Assembly (NCBI RefSeq): GCF_035978755.1
Contig: NZ_CP108414.1
Span: forward strand, 2,976,001-3,040,000
DNA: 64,000 nt
DNA from: Streptomyces sp. NBC_01298
GTDB lineage: Bacteria; Actinomycetota; Actinomycetes; Streptomycetales; Streptomycetaceae
Direction of reading: 5' to 3'
A program made the translations under genes and the position numbers. Of the stretch, positions 25,434 through 36,057 are shown in pieces; the stretch's first letter is position 1, and each line of letters begins with the position of its first letter. Below the pieces are notes generated by a model. The model was given only the letters and a program-made list of their open reading frames with translations, searched no databases and was not told the origin of the DNA.

Positions 25434-26096
25434 TCAGAATCCCGGGTTCTTGCCCTCGGCCACGGTCCTGACCCTCTGGACCTGGACCTTCGCGATGTGC
25501 TCCAGGGCCCCGGGTTCGGTTTCGGTCGTGTAGAGGTACGCGACGACCGTGCCGATGCGCATGACGCCCTTCGCGGTGGCGTCGTCCACGAACGCGTCGG
25601 TCTTGTCGGCTCCCGAAGCCACGGTCACCGGCTTCGAGGCCTCCTTGTGCTCGGCGGACGACTTCCGCTCCGTGTCGGCCAGGCTCTTCATGGCGGTGCC
25701 CGCCTGCTCGGCCGTCTCGAACGAGTAGAGCCTGAACTCCATGCGCGTACCGTCCGAGTCGCCCCGGACCTCCATGTCCTTCCCCGCGACGGCGACCAGC
25801 CCGGCGCAGGTCGCCCCCGTCTTCTCGGCGCAGTGCTGGACCGCCTCGGTCCCCTGCACCATGAAGGGGTCGCCCCCGACCATCACGTCGCTCACGCTCT
25901 CCTCGACCGGGAGCGCGTGCATCAGCGCGGTCGGGTCCAGCCGGACGACCTGCGACGGCGCCGACCCCTGCCGGGTCTCGCCGGGGAAGGACGGAGCCAG
26001 GCCGCCGCCCGCCGCCGGGCTCCCGCCCTCCTGGCAGCCCGTCAGCCCCAGCACCAGCGCCGCCGCCACGGCGGCTCCCCGTATGGCAGCCTTCAC
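25434..26096 (-). CDS. Lipoprotein of unknown function
   Basis: A 220-residue lipoprotein: lipobox LGLTGC with Cys21, a Gly/Pro linker, then an alpha/beta domain from about residue 50 with two Cys (HCAEKTGATC) and the segment EFRLYSFETAEQAGTAMKSLA. The latter resembles the repeated strand-helix units of actinobacterial membrane-anchored domains, but no named family is certain. GTG start with GAGGGG seven bases upstream. It lies between the SpaA adhesin and an L,D-transpeptidase on the same strand, suggesting an envelope role. Confidence 0.78.
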   Translation of the reverse strand: MKAAIRGAAVAAALVLGLTGCQEGGSPAAGGGLAPSFPGETRQGSAPSQVVRLDPTALMHALPVEESVSDVMVGGDPFMVQGTEAVQHCAEKTGATCAGLVAVAGKDMEVRGDSDGTRMEFRLYSFETAEQAGTAMKSLADTERKSSAEHKEASKPVTVASGADKTDAFVDDATAKGVMRIGTVVAYLYTTETEPGALEHIAKVQVQRVRTVAEGKNPGF

Positions 26097-26210
26097 GTGA
26101 ATTCCCCTCGAGCCGGTCGCCCCCGCACATCGCCGACGATCCGAGTGCCATGATCACGTAAGCGTCGGCCTCCGCATCCGGCGGGCCCCCGGCCGATGAC
26201 CCGGGAAGGG

Positions 26211-27440
26211 TCAGCCGATCGCGGAGCCCGCGACCCAGGCGGGCCAGGACATGTTCCAGCCGCCCAAGCCGTTGTCCGGGGCGACCGTCTTGTCCTGCGA
26301 GTTCACGACCTCCACCACGTCGCCGACCAGGGTCCGGTCGAAGAACCAGCCGGCCGGGGTGTCCGAGCCGCCGCCCTTGTTGTCGCGCAGGCCGATGCAG
26401 CCGTGGCTGACGTTGGTGGAGCCGAAGGTGTCGGGGCTGGCCCAGTAGTTGCCGTGCAGGAAGGTGCCGGAGCGGGTGAGGCGGATGGCGTGCGGCACGT
26501 CGGGGATGTCGTACTCGCCGCCGAAGCCCACCGTCTGCCCGTTCATCCGGGTGACGTCGAAGAGCTCCATCACCACCATCTTCCCGTTGTAGGTCATGTT
26601 CTTCGGGGCCCCGGCGGTGATCGGGACGGTGGACAGCAGTTCGCCGTCGCGCCGGACCTCCATGGTGTGCGCGGCCGCGTCGACGGTGGAGATCTGGGAG
26701 CGGCCGACGGTGAAGCGCAGGGTCTTGTCCTGGATGCCGTAGGAGCCGGGCGCCCCCTCGACGTCCCGCAGGCCGAGCTTGACGGTGACCTCGGTGCCGG
26801 GCTTCCAGTAGGTCTTGGGCCGGAAGTCCAGGCGCTCGTCGCCGAACCAGTGGCCCACCACCTCCACGGCCGGGTCCGAGGTGATCGTGATGGCCCGCTC
26901 CACATCGGCGCGGCGTTCGATGGACCGGCTGAACCCGAAGGAGATGATCATGCCGGTGCCGACGGTCGAACGGTTCTCGGGCTTGAAGTAGCCGATGAAC
27001 CGCTCCTCGGGAACGTAGGTGGTGAAGGTGGTGTGCCGGGCCTGGCGGCGGTTGTGCCCGTCGAGCGCGACCGCGTCCACGGTGTACTTGGCCGCGAGCG
27101 CGAGCCGGCCCTGCGCCGGGTCGGGGCTCCAGCTGAGCCCGTCGACGGCGATGGCGCCGGGCACCGTCTCCTGCTGGGCGTCCTCCACCTTGGTGACCAC
27201 GACCCGCTCCAGGCGGCCCTCGGGCACGGTGACCCTCAGCGGGCCCTCGGCCGGCACCCCCTTCGTATTGTCCTCGGGACTGATCCTGATCGCCTCGTCC
27301 GGTGACCGGGGTTTGCCGGGCAGCTGGATCTCGATCGGGGAGCCGCCGTTCTCGGTGCATCCGGCCAGGCCTCCGAGGAGGCCCGCCCATACCGCCACGG
27401 CGGCCAAGCCCGCCCCTGCCCGCCTCGTCAGAAGAGTCAC
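26211..27440 (-). CDS. L,D-transpeptidase lipoprotein with two Ig-like domains (second copy)
   Basis: A 409-residue paralogue of the gene at 20860-22086. Lipobox LGGLAGC, Ig-like domains around 55-145 and 150-250, then the YkuD domain with HGNYWASPDTFGSTNVSHGC and nucleophile Cys348, and the aromatic GWNMSWPAW tail. Same role: peptidoglycan 3-3 cross-linking outside the membrane. GTG 27440 follows GGAGGA at a short distance. A much longer frame open to 29978 lies antisense to glgX and was discarded. Two paralogues so close suggest a local duplication with the adhesin between them. Confidence 0.9.
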   Translation of the reverse strand: MTLLTRRAGAGLAAVAVWAGLLGGLAGCTENGGSPIEIQLPGKPRSPDEAIRISPEDNTKGVPAEGPLRVTVPEGRLERVVVTKVEDAQQETVPGAIAVDGLSWSPDPAQGRLALAAKYTVDAVALDGHNRRQARHTTFTTYVPEERFIGYFKPENRSTVGTGMIISFGFSRSIERRADVERAITITSDPAVEVVGHWFGDERLDFRPKTYWKPGTEVTVKLGLRDVEGAPGSYGIQDKTLRFTVGRSQISTVDAAAHTMEVRRDGELLSTVPITAGAPKNMTYNGKMVVMELFDVTRMNGQTVGFGGEYDIPDVPHAIRLTRSGTFLHGNYWASPDTFGSTNVSHGCIGLRDNKGGGSDTPAGWFFDRTLVGDVVEVVNSQDKTVAPDNGLGGWNMSWPAWVAGSAIG

Positions 27441-27611
27441 GTTCCTCCAACGACCGGCCCCCTCCGGGGGAAACGTGGGCGCGGCCCACGTTCCAGGCAG
27501 GGCAGTCCGGGCAGAACAGTGGGAAGGACCAGACGGGGGCGGGCCCCGGCCGGGACGCCGGGGCCGCATCTCCCCCACCCCCGCAGGTACCGAGAGCCGT
27601 GGAGGCGGGCA

Positions 27612-30050
<2,439 letters not shown>

Positions 30051-30065
30051 GCATGCGGCGGGGGC

Positions 30066-30131
30066 GCGGTGGGCGTTCGGCGGGGCACGGTGGGCGTTCG
30101 GCGGCGGCGCGGTAGGCGTTCGGCGGCGGCG
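30066..30131. repeat. Three tandem 22-base repeats after glgX
   Basis: Units start at 30066, 30088 and 30110, each containing GGGCGTTCGGCGG or GGCGTTCGGCGG, with a fourth decayed copy to about 30141. They lie in the untranslated gap between glgX and the next gene. Confidence 0.7.
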
Positions 30132-30156
30132 CGCGGGCGTTCACGGGTCCGCGCCC

Positions 30157-30204
30157 CGGGTGGACTCGGGGTGGACCCGGGGTGACCCCGGGGTGGACCC
30201 GGGG
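30157..30204. repeat. Tandem 11-12-base repeats (CGGGGTGGACCC type)
   Basis: Four units of roughly CGGGGTGGACCC run just upstream of the CDP-alcohol phosphotransferase promoter region. The unit contains GGGT/ACCC self-complementarity, so the transcript could fold, perhaps ending glgX transcription. Confidence 0.6.
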
Positions 30205-30292
30205 CGGGAGCGCCCGAACGCCCTGCGATGATGTGCCCTTCGTACGGATCGCACGCACGCACGCATATACGGATGTTCGAGGGGTTGTGTCG

Positions 30293-31033
30293 ATGGCGAG
30301 TGTCGGGACCGCGCTGCGGGAGCTGCGCGGGGCGCAGAAGTCGGCGAAGGGGGTGTCGCTCTACTCCCGGTTCGTCAACCGGCCCGTCGGGCGGTACCTG
30401 GCCGCCGGGTCGTACGCGCTCGGGCTCACCCCGAACCAGGTGACCCTGATCAGCGCCGCCCTGAGCTTCGCGGGCGCGGCCGCCGTCGCCCTGGCCTCGC
30501 CCTCGTGGGGGCTGGGGATCGCGGTGTGGGCCCTGCTCGCCGTCGGCTTCGCCTTCGACTCCGCCGACGGGCAGCTCGCGCGGCTGCGCGGGGGCGGCAG
30601 TGCGGCGGGCGAGTGGCTGGACCACGTCGTGGACTGCGCGAAGCTCACCTCGCTGCACACCTGCGTACTGATCGCCTTCTACCGCTTCCCCGAGGCCTAC
30701 GGGGTCGGCGGCGGGGCGCACGGAGCCTCGGCCGGCTGGCTGCTGGTGCCGCTCGGCTTCCAACTCGCCGCGGTCGTCACCTTCTTCGGCGGGCTGCTGA
30801 CCGAGAAGCTCAAGCCGAAGCCGGAGTCGGGAAGCGCGGCCGCCGCGCCGTCGTCCCTGCGCGCGGTGGCGCTGCTGCCCGTGGACTACGGGGTGTTCTG
30901 CCTGGTGTTCCTGCTCCTCGGCGGAGGCGATGTGTTCCGCTGGGCGTACGCCGGAGCGGGCGTGATCGCCGCGCTGTTCCTGGTGGCGTTCCTCGCGAAG
31001 TGGTTCCGGGAACTCAGCGCCGTACCCCGTTGA
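30293..31033 (+). CDS. CDP-alcohol phosphatidyltransferase family membrane protein
   Basis: A 246-residue membrane enzyme with about six helices. The family motif D-x2-DG-x2-AR-x8-G-x3-D-x3-D is intact (DSADGQLAR with GEWLDHVVD following), so it should transfer a phospho-alcohol head group from a CDP-linked donor to an acceptor alcohol. Acceptor and donor are unknown. ATG 30293 has GAGGGG nine bases upstream. It is convergent with a TagD-like cytidylyltransferase, the type of enzyme that makes CDP-glycerol or a similar donor, which may link the two functionally. Confidence 0.88.
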   Translation: MASVGTALRELRGAQKSAKGVSLYSRFVNRPVGRYLAAGSYALGLTPNQVTLISAALSFAGAAAVALASPSWGLGIAVWALLAVGFAFDSADGQLARLRGGGSAAGEWLDHVVDCAKLTSLHTCVLIAFYRFPEAYGVGGGAHGASAGWLLVPLGFQLAAVVTFFGGLLTEKLKPKPESGSAAAAPSSLRAVALLPVDYGVFCLVFLLLGGGDVFRWAYAGAGVIAALFLVAFLAKWFRELSAVPR

Positions 31034-31068
31034 TCCGGGCCGGCGCCGGCCGCCGTGCGCGGCCCGGA
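31034..31068. terminator. Hairpin between convergent genes
   Basis: TCCGGGCC (31034-31041) pairs with GGCCCGGA (31061-31068); the loop is itself GC-rich and foldable (GGCGCCGGCC). It sits directly after one stop and 17 bases from the other. Confidence 0.6.
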
Positions 31069-31084
31069 CCCGCCGTCGCTCCGC

Positions 31085-31573
31085 TCAGCCCCGCTGTTCG
31101 TTGGCGAGCGGCTGCGACAGCACGTCCAGGGCCCGGCGCAGCTGGGTGCTGGAGGTGTGGACCGTGTACGGGAAGTAGACGACCTCGACCCCGTGGACGG
31201 CGAAGTCCCTTTCCAGCTGGTCCCCCTTGGGGGTGCCGCGCCAGTCGTCGCCCTTGAATATGACGTCGAACCGGACTTGTTTCCATGTTTCGACCTTGTC
31301 CGGGACGGTCTCCACAAAAGCCGCATCCACGTACTGGACGCTGCGGACGATCTCCAGCCGCTCGACGAGCGGTATCACCGGGCGGCGCCCCTTGGCGAGT
31401 TCCGCCATTTCATCGGACACGACCCCCGCCACCAGGTAGTCGCACTGACTCCGGGCATGGCGAAGGATGTTGAGGTGTCCGATGTGAAAGAGGTCGTAGG
31501 CACCCGGTGCGTAGCCGACGCGGTGAGGTCTACGCCCAGGCTCAGCAAATTCGGACAAATCCTTCTCCGTCAC
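31085..31573 (-). CDS. Nucleotidyltransferase, glycerol-3-phosphate cytidylyltransferase (TagD)-like
   Basis: A 162-residue HxGH-motif enzyme: GAYDLFHIGHLNILRHAR holds the CTP-binding HIGH motif, and VHTSSTQLRR stands where TagD has its RTxGISTT loop. KGDDW is the usual middle motif. It should make CDP-glycerol or a related CDP-alcohol from CTP and the phosphorylated alcohol. GTG start with GGGGGA six bases upstream. It lies at the border of the exopolysaccharide region and may supply a phospho-alcohol decoration or teichoic-acid-like polymer. Confidence 0.85.
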   Translation of the reverse strand: MTEKDLSEFAEPGRRPHRVGYAPGAYDLFHIGHLNILRHARSQCDYLVAGVVSDEMAELAKGRRPVIPLVERLEIVRSVQYVDAAFVETVPDKVETWKQVRFDVIFKGDDWRGTPKGDQLERDFAVHGVEVVYFPYTVHTSSTQLRRALDVLSQPLANEQRG

Positions 31574-31700
31574 GTGATATCCCCCAGAAGCCGCACACCT
31601 CGGTGTGGCGGATTAGCAGACAATAGCGTGCACGTTCCCTGTGTTGCCGGTGAACGAATAGGGTGACGTGCGCATCATCCTGGTGAGAGGGGGACGTCCA

Positions 31701-32936
31701 GTGTCGAAATCCGGTCAGCGGCGCCTACTGCTGGTTTCCACGAATTACGCCCCCGAGCACACGGGCATCGGCCCGTACGCCACCCAGATCGCGGAGCACT
31801 GGGCGGATCTCGGCCACGAGACCCACGTCCTGGCGGGCATGCCCCACTACCCGGCGTGGTCCGTCGAGCCGGAGTACAAGGGGGCGCTCCGGCGCACGGA
31901 ACAGCGCGCGGGCGTGACCGTGCACCGGCGCGCGCACACCGTCCCCCCGCGCCAGACCGCCGTCCGCCGGGCCCTTTTCGAAGGATCGATTCTGCTGCAC
32001 GGCTCCGTGGCCCCGCCGCGGATGGCGAAGCCGGACGCGGTCCTCGCCCAGATGCCGAGCCTGGCCGGCGGCCTGCTGGCCGCGCGCCTCGCCGCGCGCT
32101 GGAAGGTCCCCTTCGTCCCGGTCGTCCAGGACCTGATGGGCGCCGCCGCCGCGCAGAGCGGGATCAGCGGCGGGGACAAGGCGGCCGCGTTCGCCGGGCG
32201 GGCCGAGGCCCACGCCCTGAAGCGGGCGGCCCTCGTCGGTGTGATCCACGAGACGTTCGTCGACCGGGTCGTGGGCATGGGCGTGGACCCCCAGCGGATC
32301 CGGCTCGTGCCGAACTGGTCCCACGTGGCACTGCCCACCAAGCCGCGCGGCCGGACCCGCCACCACCTCGGATGGGCTCCCGACCAGACCGTCGTCCTTC
32401 ACTCCGGGAACATGGGGCTCAAGCAGGGGCTGGAGGTCCTCGTCGGCGCCGCCCGGCTGGACCCGAGCGTCCGGTTCGTGCTGATGGGCGACGGCAGCCA
32501 GCGCTCCGCCCTCGCCGACCTGGCCGCCGACGTCCCCAATCTCGACATCATCCCCCCTGCCGCCGACGGCGAGTTCCCGGATATCCTCGCCGCGGCGGAC
32601 GTGCTCGCGGTCACGCAGCACGCCGCCGTGATGGACATGAGCGTGCCGTCCAAGCTGACCTCGTACTTCCAGGCCGGCCGTCCCGTCGTCGCCTCCGTCG
32701 CGGCGCTGGGCGGGACCGCCCAGGAAGTGGAGCGCTCGGGCGCGGGGGTGCTCGTACCGCCGGAGAACCCGGAGGCCCTGCTCAAGGCCGTACGGGCGCT
32801 GGCGCAGGACCCCGCGGGCGCGGACGCGCTGGGGGCGGCCGGACCGCGCCACGTGGCGGCGCACCTGAGCCGTGAGGCGGGCCTGGCCCGCATCGACGCA
32901 CTGATGGACGAAGCACTTGGGGGAACCCGGCCGTGA
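31701..32936 (+). CDS. Glycosyltransferase, GT4 (WcaI-like)
   Basis: A 411-residue GT-B enzyme. The N-terminal domain opens LLLVSTNYAPEHTGIGPY and contains GMPHYPAW, as in WcaI-type colanic acid glycosyltransferases. The C-terminal donor domain has VVLHSGNMGLKQGLE and LAVTQHAAVMDMSVPSKLTSYF. It adds a sugar to the lipid-linked repeat unit on the cytoplasmic face. GTG 31701 follows GGGGGAC by six bases and is preferred to 31668. It heads a three-gene operon with four-base overlaps (glycosyltransferase, Wzz-like protein, flippase). Confidence 0.88.
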   Translation: MSKSGQRRLLLVSTNYAPEHTGIGPYATQIAEHWADLGHETHVLAGMPHYPAWSVEPEYKGALRRTEQRAGVTVHRRAHTVPPRQTAVRRALFEGSILLHGSVAPPRMAKPDAVLAQMPSLAGGLLAARLAARWKVPFVPVVQDLMGAAAAQSGISGGDKAAAFAGRAEAHALKRAALVGVIHETFVDRVVGMGVDPQRIRLVPNWSHVALPTKPRGRTRHHLGWAPDQTVVLHSGNMGLKQGLEVLVGAARLDPSVRFVLMGDGSQRSALADLAADVPNLDIIPPAADGEFPDILAAADVLAVTQHAAVMDMSVPSKLTSYFQAGRPVVASVAALGGTAQEVERSGAGVLVPPENPEALLKAVRALAQDPAGADALGAAGPRHVAAHLSREAGLARIDALMDEALGGTRP

Positions 32937-34702
32937 TCGAGACCAACCGCCCCGCAGCGGCTCCGGCCGAGGACGAACCGGACCTGCTCCGGGACCAGTT
33001 CCGCCAGCTCCTGCGCTACCGCCGGCTCATCCTCGCGGGCGTGGGAATCGGCCTGCTCGGCGGGGTCTACCTCGGCGTCTCCACGGCGGACACCTACGTG
33101 GCCACCGCCGACATCGTGCTGCGCGCGCCCACCGACGACCCCTTCAACCCGAGCCTCGCCCCCGACAAGGCGATCAACATCGGCTCGGAGCGGCAGGTCG
33201 CGCTCTCCAGCTCCATAGCCAACGAGGCCGCGAAGAAGCTCGGGGTCTCGGCCGCCGACTTCTCGGCCCTGCGCGCCGGTCTGCAGGTGACCAACCCCCC
33301 TCAGACGATGGTGCTGCGCTTCACCTACACCGCCGCCTCCCCCGCCGAGGCCGCCACCCGCGCCAACGCGATGACCGAGGCCTACCTGCTCAAGCGGCAG
33401 GAGGCCCTCGACGTCACCCGCGACAAGATGGTCAAGGGCTACCAGGAGCAGCGCGATCCGGTGGCCAAGCAGCTCGAAGACCTGACCAAGCAGACCACCG
33501 GCATGCCGGCCGGTCCGGCGCGCGACGCCGCGTACGCCGCCAAGACCGACCAGCAGAGCAAGATCAACACGCTCAACGGCAACATCGCCAAGCTCAAGGC
33601 CCTGGACATGACCCCGGGCCGGGTCACCAGCACCGCCGTCCCGCCCCACGGGGCCGACGGCCCCGGACTGCCCATGTCGCTCGCGCTCGGCGCGGCCGTG
33701 GGCCTGGCCCTCGGCCTGCTCGGCGCCTGGGTGCGCCTCGTCTTCGACCCGGCCCCGCGCTCCGAGGGCGACGTCGCCCGCGCCCTGCGCGCTCCCGTCC
33801 TGGGCTCCCTGCCCCGGGGCAAGGCCGACGGCGGGCCGCTGCTCGCCGCGGGCGAGGAGGACCCCCGGCTGGCCGAGGAGTTCCGCTCGGTGGCCTTCCG
33901 GCTCGCCTACGACGCCCGCTTCGCGGACCGGCGCCGCCTCCTGGTGGTCGCCCCGCGCGGCAGCAGCGAGATCGCCGCCGCCGTGGCGGTGAACCTGGCC
34001 GCCTCCTTCGCGGAGACCGGCAAGGACGTGCTCCTCATCGAGGCCGACCTGCGCACCCCGGTGCTGGCCAGCCAGCTGCCCACCGACGCCTCCGGCCGGC
34101 CCAACTGGAGCAAGTCCAAGGGGGGCGCGGGCGCGCAGCACGCGGAGACCGAGTGGCCCGACGGCCGCCAGCTCCTGGTGGACGCCGGGGAGTCGGGCAG
34201 CTTCGACCTGATCCCGGGCGAGCGGGTGCGCAACGTGCCCCGCGCACTGACCTCGCAGCGGGCCACCCGGCTGATCTCCGAGGCCGACTCCCCCAACTCC
34301 ACCGTCGTGGTGCTCGCCCCGCCCGTGCTCTCCTACGCCGACGCCCTCGCGCTCGTCGACCGCGTAGACGGGGTCCTGGTGGTCTGCAACCCCGGTGCGG
34401 TGCGCCGCACCGACCTCTCCCGCATCCGCGAGCTGATCAGCGGAGCCGGCGGCACGGTGCTCGGCGCCGTCCTGCACGCGCCGCTGCCGGGCGAGAAGAA
34501 GCGCGGCCTCGGCCGGGCCCCCAAGGGCGGCGGCCCCGCCGCCGAGGACCCCCGGCCCGCGCCCCCGGCCGCGCCCTCGCCCCGCTCGCGCGAGCCGCAG
34601 CCGATCCCGTACGAGGTGGCCGCCGCCGACGCCTCGCAGCACATCCCGGGCGACGGCACCGACACGGTCGCCCTGCGTACGGTCCGCACGGGCCGGCGGT
34701 GA
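32933..34702 (+). CDS. Wzz-type chain-length protein fused to a degenerate tyrosine-kinase domain
   Basis: A 589-residue membrane protein. Wzz domain: helix at about 33-53, periplasmic-type region, second helix near 244-266 (LPMSLALGAAVGLALGLLGAW). The C-terminal part resembles a bacterial tyrosine kinase, but the P-loop reads APRGSSEIAAAVAVNLA without the GKS/T Lys, and the Walker A' strand is VLLIEADLRTP with Glu for the first Asp. No Tyr cluster ends the protein. It probably controls polymer length or export as a structural partner rather than as a kinase. Starts inside the glycosyltransferase stop (GTGA). Confidence 0.85.
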   Translation: MIETNRPAAAPAEDEPDLLRDQFRQLLRYRRLILAGVGIGLLGGVYLGVSTADTYVATADIVLRAPTDDPFNPSLAPDKAINIGSERQVALSSSIANEAAKKLGVSAADFSALRAGLQVTNPPQTMVLRFTYTAASPAEAATRANAMTEAYLLKRQEALDVTRDKMVKGYQEQRDPVAKQLEDLTKQTTGMPAGPARDAAYAAKTDQQSKINTLNGNIAKLKALDMTPGRVTSTAVPPHGADGPGLPMSLALGAAVGLALGLLGAWVRLVFDPAPRSEGDVARALRAPVLGSLPRGKADGGPLLAAGEEDPRLAEEFRSVAFRLAYDARFADRRRLLVVAPRGSSEIAAAVAVNLAASFAETGKDVLLIEADLRTPVLASQLPTDASGRPNWSKSKGGAGAQHAETEWPDGRQLLVDAGESGSFDLIPGERVRNVPRALTSQRATRLISEADSPNSTVVVLAPPVLSYADALALVDRVDGVLVVCNPGAVRRTDLSRIRELISGAGGTVLGAVLHAPLPGEKKRGLGRAPKGGGPAAEDPRPAPPAAPSPRSREPQPIPYEVAAADASQHIPGDGTDTVALRTVRTGRR

Positions 34703-35940
34703 ACCGGCGCGCACTCGCGGCGGTCGCCTCGGTACTGGACCAGGCCGCGTCCAGCGCCACCAACATCCTGGTCCTGGTGCTGGCCGCCCGGCTCTCCTCG
34801 GCGGCCGGCTTCGCCGACTTCTCGATGGTCTACGTGACCTTCACCGTGCTGCTCGGCCTGAACATGGCCTACGTCGGCCAGCCCCTGGTGCTGGAGAAGG
34901 ATCCGAGCCTCCTCGCCACGGCCTGCCGCTCGGGCCTCGCCTTCACCGGCGCCGCCTCGGCGGCGGTGGGAGCCGTACTGGCCCTCCTGGGACTGCTCCT
35001 GCCCGGCGCGACGGGGTGGGCGTTCCTCGCGCTGGGACTCGTACTGCCCCTGGTGCTGCTGCAGGACGGGCTGCGCTACTGCTTCTCCGCCCTGCGGGCT
35101 CCCGGGCGGGCCCTGGCCGCCGACGCGCTGCGCCTCGCCTGCGTGGTGAGCGCGCTGCTGCTCCAGCCCGAGGGGGCCCCGGCCGGGCGGCTGGTGCTGG
35201 TGTGGGGGGTCTCGGCGCTGCCCGCGCTGGCGCTCGGCCTGTGGCTGCTGCGGCCCTCGGTGCGGGGCGCGGCCGGCGCCACCGATCTGAGGCCGTACCT
35301 GCGGCGCGGGTACCTGGGGCAGCGGTTCGTGGTCGAGTTCGCCGTGGGCAACGGCTCCAGCCAGCTCGCCGTCCTCGGACTCGGCGTCTTCGCGACCCCG
35401 CTGGCCGTGGGCGCGCTGCGCGGCGCCACCACCCTCTTCGGGCCGCTGAACGTGCTGTTCAACTCCGCGAACTCCTTCGGCCCGCCCGTCGTCGGCCGGG
35501 CGTCCGGGAAGCGGGGCGTGGTGCGGCTGACCGCCCTGATGGGCGGCGCGCTCGCGGTGACCGGCGCCGCGTGGGGGGCCGTGCTCTACGCGCTGCCGGA
35601 GCGGGCCGGCCGCGCCCTGCTCGGCGACACCTGGCGGGCGGCGGCCGCGCTGCTGCCCGCGACCGGCGCCCAGTACGCCGTCATGGGGCTCGGCACCTGC
35701 GCGCTGCTGACCCTGCGGGTGCTGAACCCGAAGGCCACCCTCTCGCTCCAGGTGGTCTTCTCGCTGCTGTCGGTCGGGCTGCTGCTGGGCGGGTACGCCG
35801 TCTGGGGCGTGGCCGGGGCCGCGTGGGGCCTCGCCCTCGGCTCCGCCTCGAAGGCGGCGGCGGGCTGGCTGCGCGTGGCCCGGCTGCCGGCCCCCGAAGC
35901 CGCGGCGGCCACCACCGCCGACCAGGTCCGGGCGGTCTGA
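34699..35940 (+). CDS. Wzx-type polysaccharide flippase
   Basis: A 413-residue membrane protein with about 12 hydrophobic helices and short basic loops, resembling MATE/PST-family O-unit flippases. Visible hallmarks are an amphipathic Arg-containing N terminus (MNRRALAAVASVLDQAASSATN) and the central SQLAVLGLGVFATPLAVGALRGATTLFGPLNVLFN segment. It should move the undecaprenyl-linked repeat unit across the membrane. GTG overlaps the preceding stop by four bases. Family identity rests on topology and context. Confidence 0.8.
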   Translation: MNRRALAAVASVLDQAASSATNILVLVLAARLSSAAGFADFSMVYVTFTVLLGLNMAYVGQPLVLEKDPSLLATACRSGLAFTGAASAAVGAVLALLGLLLPGATGWAFLALGLVLPLVLLQDGLRYCFSALRAPGRALAADALRLACVVSALLLQPEGAPAGRLVLVWGVSALPALALGLWLLRPSVRGAAGATDLRPYLRRGYLGQRFVVEFAVGNGSSQLAVLGLGVFATPLAVGALRGATTLFGPLNVLFNSANSFGPPVVGRASGKRGVVRLTALMGGALAVTGAAWGAVLYALPERAGRALLGDTWRAAAALLPATGAQYAVMGLGTCALLTLRVLNPKATLSLQVVFSLLSVGLLLGGYAVWGVAGAAWGLALGSASKAAAGWLRVARLPAPEAAAATTADQVRAV

Positions 35941-35948
35941 GGCCGGGC

Positions 35949-36057
35949 TCCCGGTCAGGCCCGGGTGTCCTGCCAGGCCCGGGTGTCCCGGTCAGGCCCG
36001 GGTGTCCTGCCAGGCCCGGGTGTCCCGGTCAGGCCTGGGTGTCCCGGTCAGGCCGGC
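35949..36057. repeat. Six tandem 18-19-base repeats between convergent genes
   Basis: Alternating units TCCCGGTCAGGCCCGGGTG and TCCTGCCAGGCCCGGGTG. The last unit runs over the stop codon of the TetR gene. Each unit contains the self-complementary CCCGGG, so the RNA can fold on either strand. Confidence 0.8.

Noticed and set aside
35949..36057. CRISPR-like array
   Set aside because: The 18-19-base units are directly contiguous with no unique spacers and no cas gene; a simple tandem repeat.
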